The translations under genes were made by a program, and so were the position numbers. This document shows, one piece after another, positions 54,628-62,250 of a stretch of DNA of 64,000 nt (positions are counted from its first letter, which is position 1; the number at the start of each line of letters is the position of its first letter). Where the stretch lies: the NCBI RefSeq assembly GCF_000767465.1, contig NZ_CP009292.1:558001-622000 (forward strand). Reading direction: 5' to 3'. This stretch comes from Novosphingobium pentaromativorans US6-1 (GTDB lineage Bacteria; Pseudomonadota; Alphaproteobacteria; Sphingomonadales; Sphingomonadaceae). The notes beneath the pieces were generated by a model. The model was given only the letters and a program-made list of their open reading frames with translations, ran no database searches and was not told the DNA's origin.

Positions 54628-57150
54628 ATGCTCGCAGACGCCATTCCCGCGTCGCACGCAGCCGATCTCGTCCGGATCGATGCCAGCGCCACCGACAAGA
54701 CCGATGCGATTCGCCAGGTCGGCCAACTTCTGGTCGCTGCAGGCTGTGTTGCGCCCGGATACGAGGAAAGCATGGTGCGCCGCGAAGCCGTGGCGAACAC
54801 ATTCCTCGGCTCCGGTGTCGCGATCCCCCACGGACTGGGTGAAGACAAGGGACTGGTGCGCAATGACGGGATCGCCATCCTCCAGCTTCGCGAGGGCATC
54901 GACTGGAACCCGGGACAGCGCGCCCATATCGTCGTCGGCATCGCCGCCAACTCTGACAGCCACATCACCATCCTGCGCAGGCTCACCCGTCTCATCCAGG
55001 ACGAGGAACGCCTGCAGGTCCTGATCGCGACCGACGACCCCGCCGAGTTCTCGCGCGCCCTGCTCGAGGATGGAACCCCCGCCGCCCCTTCTGCCCCTGC
55101 CGAGGACCTTGCCCATACCGCAGCGTGGATCGTCGACTATCCGACCGGGCTCCACGCCCGGCCTGCATCGACATGGGTGGAAGCCGCCCGCGCCAGCGCC
55201 GTGCGCCTGCGTGTCCGTCACGGTGAGGAAAGCGCCGATCCGCGCAATCTCGTAGCGCTGCTCCAGCTTGGCCTGCGCTGCGGTGACGAGATCACGTTCT
55301 CGGCCGAGGGCCCCGCCGCGCAAGGCGCGCTCGAGAAGTTCGTCGCCACCGTCCGGAGCCTCTCCGCACGCGAAAAGGAAGACGCCGCCCGCGCCGCCGA
55401 GAAGCGCAAGACCCCCGTGCGCTGCTGGACGCCGGTGGGCAGCCCGCGCATGATCGCCGGCGTTGCCGCCAGCCCGGGCCTCGCGATCGGACCGATCCAC
55501 GTGCTGTCGGCAGCCGAACTGTCCGTCCCAGATGTGCCGGTTGATCTCGTGAACGGGGGCGCGATGCTGAACGAGGCCCTGGTGCGCACCCGTGCGCAGA
55601 TGAAGGCGCTGATCGACGACACCACGCGCCGCCTGGGTGCTTCGGAAGCCGCCATCTTCAAGGCGCAGACCGAACTGCTCGAAGACACCGACATCATAAC
55701 CCTGACCTGCCAGCTCATGGTCGAAGGGCACGGCGTTGCCTGGTCCTGGCATCAGGCCGTACAGCGCATCGCCGGCAAGCTGTCGGCGCTCGGCAATCCG
55801 GTTCTGGCTGCACGCGCCGCTGACCTCACGGACGTTGGCCGCCGGGTCCTTGCCGAGATCGACCCCGGTCTCGTCACCGGCACGCTCGCGGACCTGCCCG
55901 AAGAACCCTGCATCCTTGTGGCCCCCGATCTGTCTCCATCCGATACCGCCACGCTCGATACCGCAAGGGTCGCCGGCATCGCCACCGCACTGGGCGGACC
56001 GACATCGCACAGCGCGATCCTTGCACGTACACTGGGCCTGCCCTCGGTCGTGGCAGGCGGGGCCGACCTGCTGGCAGCGGCGTCCGGCACGACGGCCATC
56101 GTCGATGGCGACGGCGGCCGCGTCTGGCTCGATCCATCCGAAAAAGACCTTGCCTCCGCGCGTGGCTGGATCGCGGACCTCACCGCACAGCGCGTCGCCG
56201 AGGAAGAAGAACGCGGCCAGCCTGCCGTGACCCGCGACGGTCACCGGGTGGAAATCGCAGCCAACGTCAACCGCCCGGACCAGGTCGGCTTCGCACTGGC
56301 GCAGGGCGGCGAAGGCGTGGGGCTAATGCGAACCGAGTTCCTTTTCCTCGAAAGCGGCAACACTCCCGGGGAGGACGAGCAATTTGCCGTCTACCGCGCG
56401 ATGATCGATGCGCTTTCCGCCGGAAACGAAGAGCGCCCGCTGATCGTGCGCGCGCTCGACATCGGCGGGGACAAGCAGGTGCCCCACCTCGAACTGCCGG
56501 TTGAAGAGAACCCCTTCCTCGGCGTGCGCGGCGCCCGCCTGCTGCTGCGCCGCCACGATCTGCTCGAGCCGCAGCTGCGCGCGCTTTACCGGGCCGCCAA
56601 GGAAGGCGGAAAGCTCTCGATCATGTTTCCGATGATCACATCGGCGCACGAACTGCTTGCCTTGCGCAAGCGCTGCGAAGCCGTCCGCGCCGAGCTGGAT
56701 GCGCCGCAAGTGCCGATCGGCATCATGATCGAGGTTCCGGCAGCGGCGGTGCAGGCCGCCCAGCTCGCAGCCCACGCCGACTTCTTCTCCATCGGCACCA
56801 ACGACCTGACCCAGTACACACTCGCAATCGACCGCCAGAACCCGGAACTCGCCGGCGAGGCCGACAGCCTCCACCCGGCGGTGCTGCGCATGATTGCCGC
56901 GACGGTCGAGGGCGCCAGGACCCATGACCGCTGGGTCGGCGTATGCGGCGGCATCGCCGGCGACCCGTTCGGTGCTGCGCTGCTGGTCGGTCTCGGCGTC
57001 GACGAGCTGTCGATGACCCCGCGCGACATCCCGGCCGTGAAGGCAAGGCTGCGGGGCTGCGACCGCGGCGAACTGAACAGACTGGCCGCCCAGGCGCTGG
57101 AAATGGACGGCGCGGCGCAAGTGCGCGCGCTCGATGGAAAGGCCATCTGA
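54628..57150 (+). CDS. fruB: Fructose PTS multiphosphoryl transfer protein (EIIA-HPr-EI)
   Basis: An 840-aa cytoplasmic fusion that carries phosphate from PEP to the fructose permease. EIIA-Fru is residues about 1-145 with His68 in AIPHGLGED. HPr is about 165-255 with His176 in TGLHARPAS. Enzyme I is about 270-840 with His461 in GGPTSHSAILART and the PEP-site end segment (VCGGIAGDP, LSM). ATG 54628 follows GAGGAGAGGA. A single gene thus replaces ptsH, ptsI and the EIIA gene for fructose. Its stop overlaps the fruK start. Confidence 0.95.
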   Translation: MLADAIPASHAADLVRIDASATDKTDAIRQVGQLLVAAGCVAPGYEESMVRREAVANTFLGSGVAIPHGLGEDKGLVRNDGIAILQLREGIDWNPGQRAHIVVGIAANSDSHITILRRLTRLIQDEERLQVLIATDDPAEFSRALLEDGTPAAPSAPAEDLAHTAAWIVDYPTGLHARPASTWVEAARASAVRLRVRHGEESADPRNLVALLQLGLRCGDEITFSAEGPAAQGALEKFVATVRSLSAREKEDAARAAEKRKTPVRCWTPVGSPRMIAGVAASPGLAIGPIHVLSAAELSVPDVPVDLVNGGAMLNEALVRTRAQMKALIDDTTRRLGASEAAIFKAQTELLEDTDIITLTCQLMVEGHGVAWSWHQAVQRIAGKLSALGNPVLAARAADLTDVGRRVLAEIDPGLVTGTLADLPEEPCILVAPDLSPSDTATLDTARVAGIATALGGPTSHSAILARTLGLPSVVAGGADLLAAASGTTAIVDGDGGRVWLDPSEKDLASARGWIADLTAQRVAEEEERGQPAVTRDGHRVEIAANVNRPDQVGFALAQGGEGVGLMRTEFLFLESGNTPGEDEQFAVYRAMIDALSAGNEERPLIVRALDIGGDKQVPHLELPVEENPFLGVRGARLLLRRHDLLEPQLRALYRAAKEGGKLSIMFPMITSAHELLALRKRCEAVRAELDAPQVPIGIMIEVPAAAVQAAQLAAHADFFSIGTNDLTQYTLAIDRQNPELAGEADSLHPAVLRMIAATVEGARTHDRWVGVCGGIAGDPFGAALLVGLGVDELSMTPRDIPAVKARLRGCDRGELNRLAAQALEMDGAAQVRALDGKAI

Positions 57151-58115
57151 TGCGCACTCTCACTGTCACCTTCAACCCGGCCATCGACCAGACCGTCACG
57201 CTCGACCGGCTGGAGCCGGGCGCAGTCCACCGCGCCCACGCCGTGCGTCAGAACGCCGGCGGCAAAGGCGTCAACGTCGCCAGTTGCCTGGCTGACTGGG
57301 GCGTCGGCGTTTCCGCCTACGGTTTGCTGGGAAGCGACAATGCGGCACCCTTCGACGCGCTGTTTGCCGCCAAGGGCATCGAGGATCGCTTCATCCGCAT
57401 TGCCGGCGCCACCCGGGTCAATCTCAAGCTGGTGGATCCTGCAGGCACCACCGACATCAATCTCGACGGCCTGGCGGTCGATGCCGGCCGGGCCGAGATG
57501 GTCACCGCCACTATCTGCGACGCGGCCCGCGAAGGCGACCTCGTCGTGCTGGCGGGCAGCCTTCCCCCCGGCTGCCCGCCAGATACTTACGCCACGCTCA
57601 TGGAACGCCTGCATGCACGCGGATGCCGCTTGATTCTCGACACCAGCGGCCTGCCGCTCAAGTGTGCGCTCGAGGCCGCGCAGCCGCCCCATGTGGTCAA
57701 GCCCAATCGCGACGAACTCGCACAATTGCTGGGCCGCGATCTACCGGATCTGCCGGATCTGGTTGCGGCTGCAGGCACGTTGCGCAGCAGCGGCATCGAA
57801 CTGGTCGTCATCTCGATGGGCGAGGAGGGAGCGCTGTTCGTGTCTGGCGAAGGTGCGCTCACCGCACGTCTCGCCATCGGTGAGTTGGCCAGCACGGTCG
57901 GTGCCGGTGATGCCATGGTGGCCGGGATCGCGGCAGCCCTGCTCGAACAGGCGCCGCTGGAACGCACTGCACGCCTCGCCACGGCGTTTGCCGTTGCCAA
58001 GCTCGGCATGGCTGGCCCGAACCTGCCCGCACTCGCCAGTGTGGCCGCACTGGCCGACGAAGTGAGCGTAACCCCAGTTCCAACAGCCGCGCAAAAGACG
58101 GCAGGAGAGGCATGA
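57150..58115 (+). CDS. fruK: 1-Phosphofructokinase
   Basis: A 321-aa PfkB-family kinase that makes fructose 1,6-bisphosphate from fructose 1-phosphate. Motifs: RQNAGGKGVNVA near the start and STVGAGDAMVAG (catalytic Asp, anion hole) near the end. ATG 57150 overlaps the fruB stop (TGATG). The start of the next gene overlaps its own stop. Confidence 0.95.
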   Translation: MRTLTVTFNPAIDQTVTLDRLEPGAVHRAHAVRQNAGGKGVNVASCLADWGVGVSAYGLLGSDNAAPFDALFAAKGIEDRFIRIAGATRVNLKLVDPAGTTDINLDGLAVDAGRAEMVTATICDAAREGDLVVLAGSLPPGCPPDTYATLMERLHARGCRLILDTSGLPLKCALEAAQPPHVVKPNRDELAQLLGRDLPDLPDLVAAAGTLRSSGIELVVISMGEEGALFVSGEGALTARLAIGELASTVGAGDAMVAGIAAALLEQAPLERTARLATAFAVAKLGMAGPNLPALASVAALADEVSVTPVPTAAQKTAGEA

Positions 58116-59836
58116 TGAAAAAGGTCTTCGCAATCGTAGAGGCGGGCCCCTCGTCCGTGCAGGGCGTGCTGGCAGGCGAAGCGCTGCGCCTCGCGGCCCG
58201 CACCGAAGGCCGCGACATCGAAATCGAAGTGCGCACCGAACAGGGCGTGCTCAATCCACTCGGTGACGACACGGCAATTTCAGGCACAAGGCTGCTGCTG
58301 GTCGCCGACGAGGTAGCCGACGAAGCGCTTGCCCATCGAGCCGACCGCCACATGACCCTGGAAGCCGTGTTGGCCGATCCGGCCTCCGCACTGGTCTTCG
58401 ACGATGCCGGGCAAGCCGACGATGCAGGCGCCGATCCGACCGTCCCGCGCATCGTCGCGATCACCTCCTGCCCGACCGGCATTGCCCATACCTTCATGGC
58501 CGCCGAAGGGCTGACCGAAGGCGCCCGCCAGCTCGGCTACCCGATCCGCGTCGAAACGCAGGGTTCGGTGGGTGCGGGCACGCCGCTCACTGCCGAGGAA
58601 ATCGCTGCGGCGGATGTCGTGATGATCGCCGCCGACCGCGAAGTCGATCGGGCGCGGTTCGCCGGCAAGCGCGTCTTCGCGTCGAGCACCAAGCCCGCGA
58701 TCTCCGGCGGCGCCAAGCTGATCGAGCGGGCACTGGCCGAAGCGAAAGTCCAGGGCGGCGATGCCATCACTGGTACTGGCGATAAGGCGCCCGCGGGACA
58801 GAAGGAGCGGGCCGGGCCGTACAAACACCTGATGACCGGCGTATCCTTCATGCTTCCCTTTGTGGTCGCAGGCGGCCTGCTGATTGCCATCGCCTTTGCC
58901 CTCGGCGGCATCGGGGCCAGTGCCGATGCGGCCTCGGGCACGCTGGCCCACACGCTGTTCCAGATCGGCGCGCAGGGTGCCTTCGCTCTCATCGTTCCGG
59001 CACTTGCCGGCTACATCGCCTTTTCCATCGCCGACCGTCCGGGCATTGCCCCGGGCATGGTGGGCGGGATGCTTGCCGCGCAGATCGGCGCCGGGTTTCT
59101 GGGCGGCATCGCCGCGGGCTTCATCGCCGGCTACGGCGTCGAATATCTCAACCGCCTGATCCGCCTGCCCAAGAACCTGCAGGGGCTCAAGCCGGTCCTG
59201 ATCCTGCCGCTGCTGGGTACGCTGCTGACAGGCCTGCTGATGGTCTACGCGATCGGCACGCCCGTGGCTGCGGTGCTGGCCTTCCTCACCGAATGGCTGC
59301 GTTCGATGCAGGGATCCAGTGCATTGCTGCTGGGCATGATCCTGGGCGCGATGTCGGCCTTCGACATGGGCGGTCCGGTCAACAAGGCCGCCTATGCCTT
59401 CTCTGTCGGCCTGATTGCCAGCAACGTCTACACCCCGATGGCCGCAACGATGGCCGCCGGCATGACCCCGCCTCTCGCCGTTGCGCTGGCGACGCGCCTG
59501 TTCCGCAGCCGCTTCACCCTTGAAGAGCGCGAGGCGGGCGGCGCGGCCGCAGCGCTGGGCCTGGCCTATATCACCGAGGGCGCGATCCCCTTCGCTGCGC
59601 GTGATCCGCTGCGGGTCATCCCATCGCTGATGGCCGGTTCGGCCACAGCCGGGGCGATCTCGATGGCGGCCGGCGTGGAACTCAAGGTCCCCCACGGCGG
59701 CATCTTCGTGCTGCCCATTCCGGGCGCCGTTACGCACCTTGCGACTTACGCCATCGCAATCGTCGCAGGCACGCTGATCAGCGCCATACTGGTCGGGCTG
59801 CTCAAACGCCCGCCGGTGGCAGCGGCCACGGCCTGA
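58112..59836 (+). CDS. fruA: Fructose PTS permease EIIBC
   Basis: A 574-aa inner-membrane permease that imports fructose as fructose 1-phosphate. A degenerate first EIIB-like domain (about 1-100) is followed by an active EIIB with the phosphoryl Cys120 in ITSCPTGIAHTFMAAEGL. From about residue 240 the EIIC part has about ten membrane helices, with GAMSAFDMGGPVNKAAYAF and ITEGAIPFAARDP as substrate-site motifs. It overlaps the fruK stop. Confidence 0.95.
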   Translation: MMKKVFAIVEAGPSSVQGVLAGEALRLAARTEGRDIEIEVRTEQGVLNPLGDDTAISGTRLLLVADEVADEALAHRADRHMTLEAVLADPASALVFDDAGQADDAGADPTVPRIVAITSCPTGIAHTFMAAEGLTEGARQLGYPIRVETQGSVGAGTPLTAEEIAAADVVMIAADREVDRARFAGKRVFASSTKPAISGGAKLIERALAEAKVQGGDAITGTGDKAPAGQKERAGPYKHLMTGVSFMLPFVVAGGLLIAIAFALGGIGASADAASGTLAHTLFQIGAQGAFALIVPALAGYIAFSIADRPGIAPGMVGGMLAAQIGAGFLGGIAAGFIAGYGVEYLNRLIRLPKNLQGLKPVLILPLLGTLLTGLLMVYAIGTPVAAVLAFLTEWLRSMQGSSALLLGMILGAMSAFDMGGPVNKAAYAFSVGLIASNVYTPMAATMAAGMTPPLAVALATRLFRSRFTLEEREAGGAAAALGLAYITEGAIPFAARDPLRVIPSLMAGSATAGAISMAAGVELKVPHGGIFVLPIPGAVTHLATYAIAIVAGTLISAILVGLLKRPPVAAATA

Positions 59837-59885
59837 TCGGCCCCGAGACAACAAGAAGAAAAGAGCATCCGAAAAGGATAACCCA

Positions 59886-61259
59886 ATGCCGTCATTATCG
59901 ACCAAGCGCGCCGCCCTGGCAGGCGCAACCGCCCTCGCCTTGTCCATCGCCGCCGCACCGCTGGCCGCCCGGGCACAATCGCAGGACGAAGGGGAGCTGG
60001 ACAACACAGCGCCCTCCGCGCGCCCTCCTGCGCAGCAACCGCAGCCCTTCCAGCCGCTCTCCGATCAAGGCATCACCCTGACGCTCAACTACACCGGCGA
60101 AGCGGCGGCCAATGTCAGCGGAGGTCTGCGCAAGGATGCCGCTTACGCCGGACAGGTCTATGCCGGGGTCGATTTCGACATGGACCGCATCGCCGGAATC
60201 GACGGCGGCACGCTCCATGTTGCCGTGACCAATCGTCATGGCAAAAGCCTTTCGGCGCTTGCGATCGGAAACAATACTTCGGTGCAGGAGATCTGGGGCA
60301 CTCAGAACACCCATCTCGCGATCCTGACCTGGGAACAGCACCTGTTCGGAGACCGTCTCGTGGTCGAGGCTGGCCGCAGCCAGGCCAACATCCATTTCCT
60401 CAATTCGCCGCTCTACTGCCAGTTCCAGGGAAACTCGGGCTGCGGAAATCCGACATTCGTTTTCAAGAACAGCAATTTCACCTATTTCCCGGCGTCGAGC
60501 TGGATGATCCATGCCAAGGCGCAGCTTACGGACCATGTCTACGCGCATGTCGGGGCCTATGAAGTGAACCCCGACCGCAAGCAGGCAAGCGACCACGGCA
60601 CCGATTTCGGCATCGGCAACGCGACCGGCGTCATCGTACCATGGGAATTGAGCTACGAAAGCGGCGAGGCGGCGCGGCTGCCGTTCCGCTACATCCTCGG
60701 CGGCTGGGTCGACAAGGGCGACTACGACGACCCGCTGCGCGACGACACAGGCGGCCTTGCCATCCTCAGCGGCAGACCGGCGCAGGTCCGCAATGGCCGC
60801 TCGGGCCTCTATTTCCGTTTCGAGCAGCAACTCACCCGCCCCGATCCGACATCGAAGCGTGGACTGAGCATCTACGGGGTTGCCATGACCAACCTGTCCG
60901 GCCGCGTCGAGGAAAGCCGCTTCTTCGATCTTGGCCTGGTCCAGACCGGAACCTTCCCGGGGCGCGGCGAGGACAGCGTAGGCTTCATGATCAGCGACCA
61001 GCGCTTCAGCAACCTGGCGATGCAACGCATGCAAGCCGCCGATCTGGCAGCGGGCGGCAGCGGCAATGTCTCGCGCCATCAGGTCATGATGGAACTGTCC
61101 TACAGCGCGCAGATCGGCGCCGCGATCCGCCTGTCACCCAATATCCAGTACATCCACAACCCGGATCGGACAGGCGATCCGTTTCGCGGCAGTCCGACGA
61201 AGGACGCGCTGATCTTCGGTGCCAAGTTCACGGTCGATGCCCTCAAGCTTGGCCTGTAA
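59886..61259 (+). CDS. oprB: Carbohydrate-selective porin (OprB family)
   Basis: A 457-aa outer-membrane porin. Signal peptide (AALAGATALALSIAAAPLAARAQ) followed by a polar Pro/Gln-rich stretch and the barrel. Motifs such as VAVTNRHGKSLS, EQHLFGDRLVVEAGRSQ and PNIQYIHNPDRTGDP are typical. It lies 49 bases after fruA in the same direction, so it likely lets fructose pass the outer membrane for the PTS. Confidence 0.9.
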   Translation: MPSLSTKRAALAGATALALSIAAAPLAARAQSQDEGELDNTAPSARPPAQQPQPFQPLSDQGITLTLNYTGEAAANVSGGLRKDAAYAGQVYAGVDFDMDRIAGIDGGTLHVAVTNRHGKSLSALAIGNNTSVQEIWGTQNTHLAILTWEQHLFGDRLVVEAGRSQANIHFLNSPLYCQFQGNSGCGNPTFVFKNSNFTYFPASSWMIHAKAQLTDHVYAHVGAYEVNPDRKQASDHGTDFGIGNATGVIVPWELSYESGEAARLPFRYILGGWVDKGDYDDPLRDDTGGLAILSGRPAQVRNGRSGLYFRFEQQLTRPDPTSKRGLSIYGVAMTNLSGRVEESRFFDLGLVQTGTFPGRGEDSVGFMISDQRFSNLAMQRMQAADLAAGGSGNVSRHQVMMELSYSAQIGAAIRLSPNIQYIHNPDRTGDPFRGSPTKDALIFGAKFTVDALKLGL

Positions 61260-61269
61260 GCGCTATTCT

Positions 61270-61319
61270 GCAGATGCATCGCCGGACCGGAGGAAATAAA
61301 GGTCCAGCGATGCATCTGC
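61270..61319. terminator. Long hairpin after the fructose operon
   Basis: GCAGATGCATCGC (61270-61282) pairs with 61307-61319, and GGACC (61284-61288) with GGTCC (61301-61305), giving a 19-position stem with one mismatch. It lies between the converging oprB and aroE-like genes. No T tract follows. Confidence 0.75.
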
Positions 61320-61359
61320 CTTGGGACGACACAAGCCGCAACGCCAGGATACGCGCCGA

Positions 61360-62193
61360 TCAGCCTGCTTCGAAACTCGCGCGCATACGCTTCTTGTCAG
61401 CCTTTTCGCCCGTGAAGATCTCAAAAGCCAGCGCCGCCTGGCCAATCACCATTCCGCTGCCGTCAAGAACCCTGCAGCCTTTTCCCTTCGCAATCCGCAG
61501 CATCTCGGTTTCGATGGGGAAATAGACGATGTCAGCGACCCAGTGGCGCGCTTCGATCAGTTCTGGGGCTATCGCGGAACGGGGATTGGCCGCCATGCCC
61601 ATCGGCGTTGTGTTGACGATACCATCGACTTTCCCCGTATCGATCCCGTGAAGCTCGCGGGCCACAACTCTATCGGGACCATAGAATTCAGCCAGTCTTT
61701 GAGCGAGGACTTGCGCCCGCTGCAGATCGATATCGGCGATCTCGAGAATTCCGGTGCCCAGCGACAGCAAGGCATTGGCCACCGCCGAACCGGCGCCGCC
61801 CGCACCAAGCTGCAGAACGCGGGAAAGCGAAACGCCCGGGAGCCCTTCGCTGAAACCTTCCTGGAAGCCTGTCTTGTCCGTGTTATAGCCGATCAGCCGT
61901 CCTTCCCGCATCGCAACGGTATTCACAGCCCCGACCGTTTGCGCGCACTCAGCCAGCTCGTCCAGCAAAGGCATGACGGCCTGCTTGAACGGAAAGGTAA
62001 CATTGACACCGGAATAGCCGTCCGCAGCAAGGCGGCGCAGCAGGGGGCCCAACTCGGCGTCGTCCAGCTGACGTTCGGTGAAATCGAACAGCTCGTAGCT
62101 GAGCGGAATTCCCTGCGCCCGCGCTTCGCCTTCATGCAGTCTCGGCGAGCTGGAAGACAGGATCGCTCGACCGACAAGACCGCATTTCAACAT
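61360..62193 (-). CDS. Shikimate/quinate dehydrogenase family protein
   Basis: A 277-aa AroE-fold dehydrogenase. GVNVTFPFKQAV has the catalytic Lys, GYNTDKTGF the Asp, LGAGGAGSAVANAL the NADP loop, and VNTTPMGM the conserved loop. The N-terminal SSSSPRLHE contains the SxS substrate motif. ATG 62193 follows AAGGA at a good distance. It starts 57 bases after a TonB receptor gene stop. The nucleotide loop resembles quinate/shikimate dehydrogenases used in catabolism, so it may not be the biosynthetic enzyme. Confidence 0.87.
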   Translation of the reverse strand: MLKCGLVGRAILSSSSPRLHEGEARAQGIPLSYELFDFTERQLDDAELGPLLRRLAADGYSGVNVTFPFKQAVMPLLDELAECAQTVGAVNTVAMREGRLIGYNTDKTGFQEGFSEGLPGVSLSRVLQLGAGGAGSAVANALLSLGTGILEIADIDLQRAQVLAQRLAEFYGPDRVVARELHGIDTGKVDGIVNTTPMGMAANPRSAIAPELIEARHWVADIVYFPIETEMLRIAKGKGCRVLDGSGMVIGQAALAFEIFTGEKADKKRMRASFEAG

Positions 62194-62250
62194 CGTCATT
62201 CCTTGCAAAGCCGGGGGCGCCATCGCGACGCCCCCTTGTGATTTCCGGTA

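Noticed and set aside
54544-56244. A 566-codon minus-strand frame over fruB
   Set aside because: Antisense shadow of the EIIA-HPr-EI gene; no domain or start context.
58280-60007. A 575-codon minus-strand frame over fruA
   Set aside because: Mirror frame of a membrane protein gene, rich in Gln, His, Arg and Asp with no motif; fruA is certain on the other strand.
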